DNA of 64,000 nt from Bacillus sp. OxB-1 (GTDB lineage: Bacteria > Bacillota > Bacilli > Bacillales_A > Planococcaceae). The position numbers and the translations under genes were made by a program. Positions 1 through 11,130 of the stretch are shown one piece after another. The notes below the pieces were generated by a model. It was not told the DNA's origin and made no database searches. It saw nothing but the letters and a program-made list of their open reading frames with translations. Each line of letters begins with the position of its first letter. Position 1 is the first letter of the stretch. The stretch spans positions 1,437,001 through 1,501,000 of the forward strand of contig NZ_AP013294.1 of the NCBI RefSeq assembly GCF_000829195.1, in the 5' to 3' direction.

Positions 1-338
1 GGGTGCAGTTTGGAAAACCGATCGCGGCGAACCAAGGTGTCGGCTTCAAGCTGGCGGACATGGCGACAGCGGTGGAAGCATCCCGCCTATTGACATATCA
101 AGCAGCTTGGTTGGAATCGAATAACTTGCCATACGGAAAAGAATCGGCCATGGCGAAATTGATGGCCGGAGATACAGCGATGAAAGTGACAACCGAAGCA
201 GTTCAAGTATTTGGCGGTTACGGGTATACGAAAGATTACCCGGTCGAGCGTTTCATGCGCGATGCGAAAATCACGCAAATTTACGAAGGAACGCAGGAAA
301 TTCAACGTCTTGTCATCTCCCGTATGCTGACAAAATAA
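1..338 (+). CDS. Acyl-CoA dehydrogenase, C-terminal part (5' truncated by window)
   Basis: This is the C-terminal 112 residues of an FAD-dependent acyl-CoA dehydrogenase. The enzyme introduces the alpha-beta double bond in acyl-CoA thioesters and passes electrons to ETF. The reading frame is open from the first base, so the start lies outside the window. The visible part is the C-terminal helical domain. It contains the family signature [20 protein letters not shown], followed by [14 protein letters not shown], in which the Glu of YEGT is the usual catalytic base. It is followed after 13 bp by a TetR regulator and then by icmF, which suggests a catabolic cluster for short or branched acyl-CoAs. 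The closest characterised relatives are probably Bacillus MmgC/AcdA types; the exact substrate cannot be read from this fragment. Confidence 0.93.
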   Translation, partial: VQFGKPIAANQGVGFKLADMATAVEASRLLTYQAAWLESNNLPYGKESAMAKLMAGDTAMKVTTEAVQVFGGYGYTKDYPVERFMRDAKITQIYEGTQEIQRLVISRMLTK

Positions 339-351
339 ACGGGAGGTTCAT

Positions 352-990
352 ATGGAAAAAAAACTAGTAGTCAAATCGTCCGTCAAAGACGAGAGTTTGA
401 TAGAAAAACGTCGGGAGCAAATGATCCGGGGCGCTGTCAAACTGTTCAGGAATAAAGGATTCCATCGGGCGACGACGCGGGAGATTGCCAAAGAGGCGGG
501 CTTCAGCATCGGGACGCTCTATGAATATATCCGGACGAAGGAAGACGTCCTATATCTCGTCTGTGACAATATTTACAATAAAGTGCTCAACCGCCTGAAC
601 GGTTCGCTGGACCAAGAAAGGACGGTGGAAGGCATCCGGCTCGCCATCGATAAGTATTTCCGCTTGATCGACGACATGTCGGATGAATTCCTCGTCATGT
701 ATCAGGAGTCCAAATCCTTGCCGAAGGATGCCTTGCGATACGTCTTACAGAAGGAGATGGAAATGGTCGCTCTATTCGAAGACTTGTTCAAGGCTTGCGC
801 CCATTCGGGTGAGCTTCGCATCACCGATGAAGAAATCCGGATAGCGGCCAACCATATCGTCGTCCAAGGGCAGATGTGGGCGTTCCGGAGATGGGCTTTC
901 GATAAGGATACGACAATCGATGATTATATCCGTATCCAGACAGATCAGTTTTTCAACGGAATCGTACGAGAACACGAAGAAATCCGTTAG
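352..990 (+). CDS. TetR/AcrR family transcriptional regulator
   Basis: A 212-residue TetR-type regulator. The N-terminal helix-turn-helix spans about residues 22-70 and includes TTREIAKEAGFSIGTLYEYI, a typical recognition helix region. The C-terminal part is the ligand-binding domain. It sits between an acyl-CoA dehydrogenase and the coenzyme B12-dependent mutase gene icmF, all on one strand with short gaps. Control of the surrounding acyl-CoA genes in response to an acyl-CoA ligand is therefore likely, but this is inference. The start has a good ribosome binding site (GGGAGG) 7 bases upstream. Confidence 0.9.
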   Translation: MEKKLVVKSSVKDESLIEKRREQMIRGAVKLFRNKGFHRATTREIAKEAGFSIGTLYEYIRTKEDVLYLVCDNIYNKVLNRLNGSLDQERTVEGIRLAIDKYFRLIDDMSDEFLVMYQESKSLPKDALRYVLQKEMEMVALFEDLFKACAHSGELRITDEEIRIAANHIVVQGQMWAFRRWAFDKDTTIDDYIRIQTDQFFNGIVREHEEIR

Positions 991-1046
991 CACGGCAACC
1001 TGTTGTGTAAATTGCGCCCGGGTTTGGGCAGAAGGGGTGTATTAAT

Positions 1047-4000
1047 ATGGTAACAGCGCCAGTTGAGATTTATAAGCCGAAGCACCATATCCGTTTTGTG
1101 ACGGCGTCTAGCCTATTCGATGGCCACGATGCCTCCATCAATATCATGCGCCGCATTTTGCAATCCAGCGGGGCGGAGGTCATCCACCTTGGACATAACC
1201 GTTCGGTGGAGGAGGTCGTGAACGCGGCCATTCAGGAAGATGTTCAAGGAATCGCCATTTCCTCCTATCAAGGGGGCCATGTCGAGTATTTCAAATATAT
1301 GTATGACCTCCTGCAAGAAAGAGGAGCGCCGCATATTCGCATTTACGGCGGCGGTGGCGGGGTCATCATCCCGAAGGAAATCAAGGAACTGCATGACTAC
1401 GGTGTCGCGTGGATCTTCTCGCCGGAAGACGGCCGCAAAATGGGCCTGCAAGGGATGATCAACCGGATGTTGGAAGAATGCGACTTCCTCACCGAGGCGG
1501 ACAATGAACTGGCCAACTTGGAAAAAGTGAACACGGACCATCCCGAAATACTGGCCAACTTGATCACCTATGCGGAAGAAAAGCACGGGAAAAACGACCA
1601 GCAAGCAGTGCAACTCATTGAGAAAGCGCGGACACTTACCAAAAACACACCAGTGCTTGGCATCACGGGTACTGGGGGAGCAGGGAAAAGTTCCTTGACC
1701 GATGAATTGATCCGCCGTTTCCTGCAAGAACTGCCGGATAAGAAAGTCGCCATCCTTTCGATCGACCCGACGAAGCAGAAAACGGGCGGGGCATTGCTCG
1801 GAGACCGGATCCGGATGAATGCCATCTTCAACAAGCGGGTATTCATGCGCAGCTTGGCGACCCGTGGTTCCCGTACCGAATTGTCGGGCGCCATCAAAGA
1901 TGTACTCGATGTCGTCAAAACGGCGGGCTACGACTTGATTGTTGTCGAAACGAGTGGAATCGGGCAAGGGGATGCGGAAGTCACGGAAGTGTCCGATGTC
2001 TCGATGTATGTCATGACGAGTGAATTCGGGGCGCCGACGCAACTCGAGAAAATCGACATGATCGACTTTGCCGACCTGATCGTCATCAATAAATTCGAAC
2101 GCAAAGGATCCGAAGATGCGCTTCGCCAAGTCCAGAAGCAGTACCAGCGCAGCCGCGGCCTTTGGGATAAGGAAATCGATGAGATGCCGGTTTACGGCAC
2201 GATCGCTAGCCAGTTCAATGACAAAGGAACGAATTCGCTATTTACTGCAATCGTCAACGTGCTGAATGAAAAATGCGGCTTGGATTGGGAAACATCGTAT
2301 GCCCAATTCATCAAGACCCAAAAACAGAACGTCATCATACCGAACGACCGTCAGCATTACCTAAGGGAAATTGCGGGCACAGTCCGCGATTATCATAAAC
2401 GATCAGTACAACAAGTCGAATTCGCACGGCGTTTATTCCAGCTCGAAGGGGCTATGGAAGCAGTGAAAGAGAAAGCGCCGGATGATAAACTTATCGCTTC
2501 GCTGCAGTCGCTTGCAGATGGGGTGCGGGATGAGCTGACGGCGGAATCGAAGCGGATCATCCAAAACTGGAAAGCGTTGAAAGAATCCTATGCCGGGGAT
2601 GAATTCGTCACAAAAATCCGTGACAAGGAGCTTCGTACTGCGCTGACAACAACGAGTTTATCCGGCTTGAAAATCCCGAAAGTCGTCCTGCCGAAATTCG
2701 AGGACTACGGGGAAATTTTACGCTGGGTGTACAAAGAGAATTTACCAGGTTCATTCCCTTATACGGCTGGAGTTTTCCCGTTCAAACGGGAAGGGGAAGA
2801 TCCGAAGCGTCAATTCGCGGGAGAAGGGACACCGGAAAGGACGAACCGCCGCTTCCATTATCTGTCCAAGGACGATGACGCGAAACGGTTATCGACCGCT
2901 TTTGACTCGGTCACGCTTTACGGGGAAGATCCGAATGAGCGTCCGGACATTTTCGGAAAAGTCGGCGAGTCAGGTGTCAGCATCTGTACATTGGACGATA
3001 TGAAGAAATTGTATGACGGCTTCGATTTATGTGCACCATCGACTTCCGTCTCAATGACGATCAACGGACCGGCTCCGATCATCCTAGCCATGTTCATGAA
3101 CACGGCGATCGATCAGCAGATCCGCTTGAAAGAAGAGGAACTGGGTCGAACTTTGACTGACGAAGAATTCACGGAAGTGCGCGATGCCACGCTGCAAGTC
3201 GTCCGCGGCACCGTGCAAGCCGATATCCTGAAAGAGGACCAAGGGCAGAACACTTGCATCTTCTCCACGGAATTCGCTCTTCGGATGATGGGGGATATCC
3301 AGCAGTACTTCATCGACAAGAAGGTGCGCAATTACTACTCGGTGTCCATTTCGGGTTACCATATCGCCGAAGCGGGAGCGAACCCGATTTCACAACTGGC
3401 ATTCACATTATCGAACGGCTTCACCTATGTCGAATACTACTTGAGCCGTGGCATGAATATCGATGATTTTGCACCGAACTTGAGCTTCTTCTTCTCGAAC
3501 GGGCTGGACCCGGAATATACGGTGATCGGCCGGGTGGCACGCCGGATTTGGGCGGTTGCCATGCGGGAGAGGTACGGGGCGAACGAGCGCAGCCAGAAGC
3601 TGAAGTACCACGTCCAGACGTCAGGACGCAGTTTGCACGCGCAGGAAATCGATTTTAACGACATCCGTACAACTTTGCAGGCGCTCATGGCTCTGCAAGA
3701 CAACTGCAACTCGCTCCACACGAATGCCTACGACGAAGCGATCACGACGCCGACGGAAGAATCGGTCCGGCGGGCAATGGCGATCCAGATGATCATTACA
3801 AAAGAACATGGCCTGTCCAAAAATGAAAACCCGTTGCAAGGTTCCTTCATTATCGAAGAATTGACGGACCTCGTGGAAGAAGCCGTGCTGACGGAATTCG
3901 ACCGCCTGAACGACCGCGGCGGTGTGCTCGGATCGATGGAAACCCAATACCAACGGGGCAAGATCCAAGAGGAATCCATGTACTACGAGCATTTGAAGCA

Positions 4001-4310
4001 CTCAGGGGAGCTGCCGATCATCGGGGTGAATACGTACTTGAATCCGAACCCTCCGTCCGAGGAAGACATCGACAACATGGAACTCGCACGCGCGACAAAG
4101 GAAGAGAAAGAGTCGCAAATCATCAACCTGCGTGAATTCCAGAAGCGTCATGCGGACGAGACGGAGAAAGCCTTGCTGAAATTGAAAGAAACGGCTGTCA
4201 CGGGCGGCAATATCTTCGCGGAACTGATGGAAACCGTCAAAGTCGCGAGCCTTGGCCAGATTACGAACGCACTTTACGAAGTGGGCGGTCAGTACCGCCG
4301 CAATATGTAA
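1047..4310 (+). CDS. icmF: Fused isobutyryl-CoA mutase IcmF (B12 domain, G-protein chaperone, mutase)
   Basis: A 1087-residue fusion that interconverts isobutyryl-CoA and n-butyryl-CoA with adenosylcobalamin and carries its own GTPase chaperone. The B12-binding domain is at about residues 15-140, with the cobalamin-ligating His in DGHDAS (D25-H27) and a later GGGGG turn. The MeaI-type GTPase domain has the P-loop GTGGAGKSS at about 207-215, the Switch-type motif [11 protein letters not shown], and NKFE at about 348. The C-terminal TIM-barrel mutase domain covers roughly 560-1085 and includes [12 protein letters not shown]. The three-part architecture and length match IcmF rather than two-subunit methylmalonyl-CoA mutase. 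Some relatives act on isovaleryl or pivalyl-CoA, so the physiological substrate is uncertain. An AGAAGGGG ribosome binding site precedes the ATG. It is likely co-regulated with the upstream TetR gene. Confidence 0.95.
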   Translation: MVTAPVEIYKPKHHIRFVTASSLFDGHDASINIMRRILQSSGAEVIHLGHNRSVEEVVNAAIQEDVQGIAISSYQGGHVEYFKYMYDLLQERGAPHIRIYGGGGGVIIPKEIKELHDYGVAWIFSPEDGRKMGLQGMINRMLEECDFLTEADNELANLEKVNTDHPEILANLITYAEEKHGKNDQQAVQLIEKARTLTKNTPVLGITGTGGAGKSSLTDELIRRFLQELPDKKVAILSIDPTKQKTGGALLGDRIRMNAIFNKRVFMRSLATRGSRTELSGAIKDVLDVVKTAGYDLIVVETSGIGQGDAEVTEVSDVSMYVMTSEFGAPTQLEKIDMIDFADLIVINKFERKGSEDALRQVQKQYQRSRGLWDKEIDEMPVYGTIASQFNDKGTNSLFTAIVNVLNEKCGLDWETSYAQFIKTQKQNVIIPNDRQHYLREIAGTVRDYHKRSVQQVEFARRLFQLEGAMEAVKEKAPDDKLIASLQSLADGVRDELTAESKRIIQNWKALKESYAGDEFVTKIRDKELRTALTTTSLSGLKIPKVVLPKFEDYGEILRWVYKENLPGSFPYTAGVFPFKREGEDPKRQFAGEGTPERTNRRFHYLSKDDDAKRLSTAFDSVTLYGEDPNERPDIFGKVGESGVSICTLDDMKKLYDGFDLCAPSTSVSMTINGPAPIILAMFMNTAIDQQIRLKEEELGRTLTDEEFTEVRDATLQVVRGTVQADILKEDQGQNTCIFSTEFALRMMGDIQQYFIDKKVRNYYSVSISGYHIAEAGANPISQLAFTLSNGFTYVEYYLSRGMNIDDFAPNLSFFFSNGLDPEYTVIGRVARRIWAVAMRERYGANERSQKLKYHVQTSGRSLHAQEIDFNDIRTTLQALMALQDNCNSLHTNAYDEAITTPTEESVRRAMAIQMIITKEHGLSKNENPLQGSFIIEELTDLVEEAVLTEFDRLNDRGGVLGSMETQYQRGKIQEESMYYEHLKHSGELPIIGVNTYLNPNPPSEEDIDNMELARATKEEKESQIINLREFQKRHADETEKALLKLKETAVTGGNIFAELMETVKVASLGQITNALYEVGGQYRRNM

Positions 4311-4334
4311 TCAATGGGATGACACTAGTCCAAG

Positions 4335-4372
4335 CAAAAATCCGTGGGAACTTCGTTCTTCACGGATTTTTG
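4335..4372 (+). terminator. Rho-independent terminator after icmF
   Basis: A 12-bp perfect stem (CAAAAATCCGTG paired with CACGGATTTTTG) with a 14-base loop and a T-rich 3' arm lies 25 bp after the icmF stop. Confidence 0.85.
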
Positions 4373-4450
4373 TTCTGGCGCTGGAAGTGATAAAATCAGG
4401 TCTATGGGTAGCTTCCCGGCAGTTATGTTCCCCTCAATGTCTTGGGTGGA

Positions 4451-4858
4451 CCTCCCATCGACATGGCTCATCCTCGCAACGTTTTGTCCCGGCCTCCCGA
4501 CGTTATTCGGGAACCTCGCAACGCTTTGTCCCGGCTTCCCAACGTTATTCGGGAACCTCGCAACGCTTTGTCCCGGCTTCCCGACGTTTATCCGGGAACC
4601 TCGCAACGTTTTGTCCCGGCTTCCCAACGTTATTCGGGAACCTCGCAACGTTTTGTCCCGGCTTCCCAACGTTATTCGGGAACCTCGCAACACTTTGTCC
4701 CGGCTTCCCAACGTTATTCGGGAACCTCGCAACGCTTGAGCCCTGCCTCTCAACGATTTCCGAGAACCTCCCAACGCCATGACCCAGCCTCCTGACGTTT
4801 CGATAGTATCTTGCAACGTTTACGCTCCACCTCGCAACATTTCCCGTGAACTTCATAA
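4451..4858. repeat. 21-bp-phased intergenic array, family B (CCTCNNAACGTTT), about 19 units
   Basis: The core CCTCGCAACGTTTT or CTTCCCAACGTTAT recurs every 21 bp from the icmF terminator to position 4858. The linker half of each unit (GTCCCGG or TCGGGAA) also recurs, so units alternate as 42-bp pairs in the middle of the array. The first and last units are degenerate. Because 21 is a multiple of three, open frames run through the array on both strands (for example 4344-4739 forward and 4545-5033 reverse). Their products are heptapeptide repeats and I do not regard them as genes. The remaining sequence up to 5015 shows no gene. Confidence 0.9.
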
Positions 4859-5015
4859 CAGATGAAAGGCCCAGATCGACGGGAAACCTTTTTTTATTCA
4901 GCAAATGGGACGATGTATTTTCCTTTATGAAAATTGCTAAAATTAAATCGAATTCATAGCGTACGTTTGCTATCTCCATGTATAATGGGGAGGACAATGG
5001 AAATGGGGTGTTGGC

Positions 5016-5180
5016 TTGAAGTATACTGTTCATCTAGTGGTCATCATTATCCTAGTCATTCTTACTTTCCTACTGTATGGGAATGATTTAGGGGCCATCC
5101 CTTTCTTACTTGCGGCAATTTACCTGATCTATATTAGTGTCCTGGAATTCCGTCAATTTCGAAGGAGTAAAAGATTGTAG
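5016..5180 (+). CDS. Small two-helix membrane protein, unknown function
   Basis: A 54-codon frame starting with TTG at 5016 after GGGGTG. The product has two hydrophobic segments: residues 5-22, rich in Val, Ile and Leu and ending LLYG, and residues 28-43, LGAIPFLLAAIYLIYI. It ends in a basic tail (RQFRRSKRL). A TATAAT-like -10 is present at 4981-4986, although no good -35 is seen. It lies just upstream of rpoE in the same direction. I do not recognise the family. The hydrophobic pattern, start signals and position make it plausible as a real small membrane protein. Confidence 0.55.
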   Translation: MKYTVHLVVIIILVILTFLLYGNDLGAIPFLLAAIYLIYISVLEFRQFRRSKRL

Positions 5181-5240
5181 CTAAATCCGGGATTTATTGT
5201 ATATAATGAGTAGTATGTTTTCTATAGAAAGGACGTGCGT

Positions 5241-5822
5241 TTGTTGAATATCCGCGAGATGACGAAGGAACAATTGGCAGAAGAATCGATGATTGATATC
5301 GTCTACGCCATTTTAACAGAAAGACATGAATCACTTACCTTCCAACAGTTGATGGATGAAATCCGTGATTTGACAGGCATGAGCGAAAGTGAAATGAAGG
5401 GTAAATTGCAACAGTTTTATACAGATTTAAACATCGACGGCAGATTCATCGCCATCCACGATAACCGTTGGGGATTGCGCGAGTGGTATCCGGTCGAGCA
5501 AATCGAAGAAGAGACAGCGCCAGTCGTCAAAGTGCGTAAAAAGAAGAAGAAAAAAGTGCTGGATGACGAGGAAGAGGAACTGTTCGATGAGGACGATGAG
5601 GAAGAGTATGACGAATTGATAGAGGACGAGGAAGAAGAGGACGACGAGGACGAAGAAGATCTCGAAGAGGAAGAAGAGGAAGATATCATTGAAATCGAGG
5701 AGGACCTTCTGGACACGGATGACGAGTTGGAAATCATTCCGGATGATGAGGATTTGGAACTCGACGATGAAGATGAAGAGGAAGAAGATGAATTCGAGGA
5801 AGATGAGGAGATTGAAGAATAA
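5241..5822 (+). CDS. rpoE: RNA polymerase delta subunit
   Basis: The delta subunit of Firmicutes RNA polymerase, which binds core enzyme and promotes transcript release and recycling. The N-terminal HARE-HTH domain (about residues 1-90) contains the conserved QQFYTDLNIDGRFIA and NRWGLREWYPVEQIEEET. A short Lys tract (KKKKKK) follows, and then an intrinsically disordered tail of almost pure Asp/Glu to the end. The ribosome binding site GAAAGGA at 5227-5233 fits the TTG at 5241, or possibly 5244. The upstream GTG at 5235 is too close to be the start. The gene lies immediately before pyrG, as in B. subtilis. The acidic tail creates an antisense poly-Ser frame that should be ignored. Confidence 0.95.
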   Translation: MLNIREMTKEQLAEESMIDIVYAILTERHESLTFQQLMDEIRDLTGMSESEMKGKLQQFYTDLNIDGRFIAIHDNRWGLREWYPVEQIEEETAPVVKVRKKKKKKVLDDEEEELFDEDDEEEYDELIEDEEEEDDEDEEDLEEEEEEDIIEIEEDLLDTDDELEIIPDDEDLELDDEDEEEEDEFEEDEEIEE

Positions 5823-5826
5823 TCTC

Positions 5827-5931
5827 TTGACTTCGTACGTAGAACGCTATAAGATTTTACAGGGCTCCTTAAAAGGACACTTGAACCGATGCATATGCGC
5901 TCCTCTGGATTTCAGACGGAGCGTTTTTTAA
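5827..5931 (+). promoter_or_regulatory. pyrG promoter and CTP-sensing attenuator leader
   Basis: A TTGACT -35 (5827-5832) and TATAAG -10 (5848-5853) place the transcript start at the GGG of GGGCTCC (5862-5868). A terminator hairpin follows (CGCTCC.TCTG paired with CAGA.GGAGCG, then six T) at 5898-5930. This layout matches the B. subtilis pyrG leader. There, low CTP causes reiterative G addition at a GGGC start, and the poly-G tail pairs with the pyrimidine-rich 5' arm of the terminator (here CUCCUCU) to prevent termination. The promoter spacer is short (15 bp). The mechanism is inferred from this similarity. Confidence 0.8.
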
Positions 5932-5968
5932 TTTTTCATTATAAATTTCGCGAACGGAGGAGTTTGGC

Positions 5969-7573
<1,605 letters not shown>

Positions 7574-7576
7574 CGA

Positions 7577-7605
7577 AAGGGGCTGTCCAATTGGACAGCC
7601 TCTTT
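7577..7605 (+). terminator. Terminator after pyrG
   Basis: A nearly perfect palindrome, AGGGGCTGTCCAA paired with TTGGACAGCCTCT and followed by TTT, directly after the pyrG stop. Confidence 0.85.
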
Positions 7606-7634
7606 AAATATGCGCCCGGCATGGGACGAGTATT

Positions 7635-8045
7635 GATACTATGCCCGGGGGTGCTGATAACTTCGCGCAAGCGTTGATATTAAGCCTGGAGTGCCGATAT
7701 CCCCGTGCAAGTGCTGATACTATGCCCAAGCGCTCATAAACTTCACTCAAGCGCTCATAACTATCGTTTCGGCGCTCATAACTGCCGTGCCAACGCTCAT
7801 AACTTTCGTTTCTCCGCCGATAACTTTAAGTTCCGCGCTTATAATTTCGTCAACCGCGCTCATAAGTGCCCATCTCGCGCTTATAACGCCGGGTTGCGCG
7901 CCGATAACCCCGCGCAAGTGCTGATATCCCGCCCGGAGCGCCGATAACTTCGCGCAAGTGCTGATCCCGCCCGGAGTGCTGATAACCCCGCCCAACCGCC
8001 GACACTAAGCCTGGAGCACTGATATCTCCCCAACACTTCATCTCA
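7635..8045. repeat. 21-bp-phased intergenic array, family A (GCGCTCATAA / GTGCTGATA)
   Basis: About 20 units fill the gap between the convergent pyrG and ywjG genes. The centre carries the GCGCTCATAACT form, and both flanks carry the GTGCTGATA or GCGCCGATAAC form with CGCGCAA or GCCCGGA linkers. Most spacings are 21 bp, with some of 19-20. No gene is supported here; the open frames on both strands follow the period. Confidence 0.85.
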
Positions 8046-8051
8046 ACTGTT

Positions 8052-8564
8052 TCATTCACCTAGCATTTCATCATATACCAATTTCACGGCTTCATAAACG
8101 AACAAAGCAGCGAGCGCATGGGGGTGGACGATGCGCTCTCCGTTCTCCCCGGGCAAGAGCCCCTTCGTCAAACCGGTGGAGATATACGTATAGGCCAAAT
8201 CGGCAAGTTCATTATCCCCATCCGGTTTTTCCGCGGCCAGCGCACCGAATGGAATGAATTGCTCGGCCAGGCGGCGGGCCAGCTCCAAAGCGGACGGATC
8301 CGTTGCGCTGCGTGTCAACAGCCACACCCGATCCGCCGAACCGATAGGCATGTCCGATTCATAACGCACCGCCCCGGCGAACGGTTCCACGCCGCGGAGA
8401 GCAGTGGCTGTCACAGCACCCATCTCGCCGAATGCCGAAAAAATGACGCGCCCTTCCCCGGCAGTCGCCTGTGCTAACAGACGGGCTGTTTCCTCCATCG
8501 CTTCTTCTTCATTTGTCACGATCCGCTGTAGCAGTCCGCTTACTTGTGTCGATAATATTTTCAA
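8052..8564 (-). CDS. ywjG: DUF2529 protein YwjG
   Basis: A 170-residue homologue of B. subtilis YwjG (DUF2529). Members resemble SIS-type sugar-isomerase folds, but I know of no established function. Visible features are the opening MKILSTQVSGLLQRIV, the glycine-rich FSAFGEMGAVTATAL, and the C-terminal HPHALAALFVYEAVKL. The start is TTG, supported by GAGGTG seven bases upstream. Its position between pyrG and spo0F matches B. subtilis, although here it is separated from spo0F by a two-component pair and is convergent with pyrG. Confidence 0.85.
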   Translation of the reverse strand: MKILSTQVSGLLQRIVTNEEEAMEETARLLAQATAGEGRVIFSAFGEMGAVTATALRGVEPFAGAVRYESDMPIGSADRVWLLTRSATDPSALELARRLAEQFIPFGALAAEKPDGDNELADLAYTYISTGLTKGLLPGENGERIVHPHALAALFVYEAVKLVYDEMLGE

Positions 8565-8790
8565 CCGTCATCACCTCTTCTTCATTATAAAATTATCCGG
8601 GAAAATAAACCGCAATTATGATTCGGTCATTTGCCTAGCTGGAGGCAACCATTTGTAGAAAAAACATAGGAAATTTTGATTATATTATGGTATGCTGATA
8701 GAAAAAGTGAGACCGATTATTACGAAACCGAGTAATTTGGACTACGTTTGCTTAGGGAGTCCGTAGGTTTGTAGGAGACAACGACACAAC

Positions 8791-11130
8791 ATGAAACAAG
8801 TACATCAAGCATCGGGCTTCTATTTGCTACCGATTGTCCTCTCGGTGATTCTGTTCGGATATTTTACGTTCATCATTTTAACGTATCCGATCATTGGATT
8901 GAAAGTAGAGGAAGTGGAAGAAGATCGGTGGGAAGTATCCCACGTGGCCAAGAATGGCTGGGCTATGAGCCATGATATTCATCCAGGAGACACGGTACTA
9001 TTAGTGGATGGAAAATCTCCGGAACGCCATTCTACCGTTCTCCGCTATCACAGGGTGGAAAAAGCGAAAAACATCACATGGACAAGTGAGAGGGAAATTG
9101 TAAAAACAGTGGACGTCAAGGAAGCGACGTTTACCGTGGACACTCTTTTTTATGCCATTATTCCAATACTATTTTGTGCGGCCTCCATTTTACTCAGCGT
9201 CTTCCTTTACAGGAAAGCCGGAAATGATCAGGCGGCCCGGATTTTAACTTGCTTCCTGCTGTCCATCGGCTTTTTTTATATTAGCCTTTTCGCAACAGAG
9301 CGTGCCGATTTAATCGGCAGACTGTTCTTGATCGCTACTGCGTCAAGCTCGCTCATTTTGTTTGCCCATTTTTTGATGGTTTACTTCCGGAAGCTTGGTA
9401 TGATCTTTCTACATAAAAAAACGTTAATCGTTCTTTATTTGTTGAATGCTATTTTGGTAATCATCTCAATCAAGAACCAACTGATACATCATACGATTGA
9501 GACGAAACGCTACACTATGGCCTTTTTTTCTGCGCTTACCGTTTTTCTGGCCATTCTGTTGGTCCGTGTCTATTTGAAATATAGGAATACGGAGAGCAGT
9601 GCGGTCATCATCATACTCGGAACGACCTTGCTGTTTGCTTTCGGTCCTTCCGTCTTATTTTCTTTGATTCCGATTGTTTTGGTAGACGAAGCATTGATTC
9701 CGCTTGAAATTACAACGGCCTTTATTCTTTGTATCCCTTTCATGTTCATTCACTTGCTGCTTTCGAAACAATTATTTGACGTTGAATTTTTCTTAGGCCG
9801 GTTAAAATATTATTCAATCATCTCCTTTCCCTACACGATTATGTCCGGGTTTTTTTTGCTTTTCATCCTGGATATTGAAATATCCCCATTTCTGATGACA
9901 CAAGCTTTTTTTATTTTATTTATTATCACGACGGCGGCCTTATATATTAAAGAGATGTTGGATTACAAATTACGGCATCATTTATTCTCGCAAAAGAATC
10001 AGTATGAAGAGAGTATGCATAAATTTTTTCAAAAAGCGAAAGCGGAAACCGAAGTGTCAAACTTAATCCACAATTTGATGAATGAAATTCAAAGAGTTCT
10101 CGGCATCGGTAAAGTCGAATACTGTGAACTCGTTCGGGTGGACGGCGAGAGCGTGTGGAAAGTCAAAAACCAGAACGGTCTGAGCGAAAATGTTTCCGAT
10201 GAAGTTGAGAACCGATGCTGGGAAGTGCTTCCGATTGGGTCGCTGACACGGCTTTCCAATCAAACAGCCCTTCTCATCGGAGAGGAATACGGTATAAGAC
10301 GACTGATTTTATTAGGAGATAAGTCATCAAAAACACGGCTGAACATGGAGGAGAAGATTTGGCTGGAAACATTGGCCTATCTATCTGGCATTCTGCTTGA
10401 AAATTTCCAGCTGATTGAAGGGCTGGCAAAGCGAATCGAGGAGTATCGGTTGGAACACAAGGCGGAAGGGGATCATCCGCAATGGTTGTCCCGCCTGTTG
10501 TTTTCTCTGTCGGAAAAAGAGCGTGCCAACCTATCGAATGACTTGCACGATTCCATTTTGCAAGACCAGCTTCACCTCTTAAGAGAGATTGACACGCTCA
10601 TTCTTAATGAACGGAATTTCATCATAAAACAAGATTTGAAGGATGTTAAAGAAAGGATGCTCGACATGGTCCATCTGATCCGGGAGACATGCAATGAGCT
10701 GCGGCCTCCTTTTTTGAATGAATTGGGGGTGATCCAGTCGATCCAACATTTGGTCGACCAAACGAAACTTCGTTGCGACTTTTTGCTGGAAGCGGAATTG
10801 GATCGGAATATTCAGCGGCTGGACCATGACCTGGAATTGACTTTATACCGCGTAGTGCAGGAACTATTGACAAATGCCATGAAACATTCCGAAGCGACCG
10901 AAGTGAAACTATCTTTGAAGAAAGAGGGACTGTACTTGACTTTGCAATACAGCGACGATGGAATCGGGTTGGCGCAGGAAGATTTGATGGATTCCTTCCA
11001 AACGATGGGTCTATCCGGAATGCGGGAGCGGGTGAGGAGCATAGGGGGAAACATGTCCATCCGCACGGAAAAAGGGGCCGGATTGGAAGTGCGAGTCGGG
11101 CTGAAGATAGGAGGGGCTGAGCATGGTTAA
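8791..11130 (+). CDS. comP: ComP-like membrane sensor histidine kinase
   Basis: A 779-residue kinase with the full ComP layout. TM1 is at about residues 9-33. A PDZ-like extracytoplasmic loop (about 35-115, with HDIHPGDTVLLVDGK) follows. Some seven further membrane segments run to about residue 390, ending near FDVEFFLGRLKYYS, which resembles the same region of B. subtilis ComP. A GAF-like linker (about 400-560) leads to a HisKA_3 dimerisation domain with the phospho-acceptor in LSNDLHDS (H586). The HATPase_c domain has ELLTNAMKH and DDGIGL. Its gene overlaps comA by 8 bp. In B. subtilis ComP senses the ComX pheromone, but no comQ or comX is adjacent here, so the ligand is unknown. An assignment to the related DegS/LiaS class is less likely because of the polytopic N-terminus. 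Confidence 0.88.
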   Translation: MKQVHQASGFYLLPIVLSVILFGYFTFIILTYPIIGLKVEEVEEDRWEVSHVAKNGWAMSHDIHPGDTVLLVDGKSPERHSTVLRYHRVEKAKNITWTSEREIVKTVDVKEATFTVDTLFYAIIPILFCAASILLSVFLYRKAGNDQAARILTCFLLSIGFFYISLFATERADLIGRLFLIATASSSLILFAHFLMVYFRKLGMIFLHKKTLIVLYLLNAILVIISIKNQLIHHTIETKRYTMAFFSALTVFLAILLVRVYLKYRNTESSAVIIILGTTLLFAFGPSVLFSLIPIVLVDEALIPLEITTAFILCIPFMFIHLLLSKQLFDVEFFLGRLKYYSIISFPYTIMSGFFLLFILDIEISPFLMTQAFFILFIITTAALYIKEMLDYKLRHHLFSQKNQYEESMHKFFQKAKAETEVSNLIHNLMNEIQRVLGIGKVEYCELVRVDGESVWKVKNQNGLSENVSDEVENRCWEVLPIGSLTRLSNQTALLIGEEYGIRRLILLGDKSSKTRLNMEEKIWLETLAYLSGILLENFQLIEGLAKRIEEYRLEHKAEGDHPQWLSRLLFSLSEKERANLSNDLHDSILQDQLHLLREIDTLILNERNFIIKQDLKDVKERMLDMVHLIRETCNELRPPFLNELGVIQSIQHLVDQTKLRCDFLLEAELDRNIQRLDHDLELTLYRVVQELLTNAMKHSEATEVKLSLKKEGLYLTLQYSDDGIGLAQEDLMDSFQTMGLSGMRERVRSIGGNMSIRTEKGAGLEVRVGLKIGGAEHG

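Noticed and set aside
1119..1137. Apparent defect in the B12-binding motif of IcmF (DGHDAS instead of DxHxxG)
   Set aside because: As I recall, IcmF proteins of Bacillales carry this variant, and the His ligand is present, so it is not an anomaly.
1113..2129. Minus-strand 338-codon frame within icmF
   Set aside because: Antisense shadow of a strongly supported coding sequence, as are similar frames in pyrG, glpX, glyA and spoIID.
4325..5033. Open frames of 117-176 codons across the array after icmF
   Set aside because: Same period artefact; four overlapping frames on both strands cannot all be genes and none has good start signals.
5417..5737. Minus-strand Ser-rich frame of 106 codons
   Set aside because: It is the antisense of the Asp/Glu tail of rpoE.
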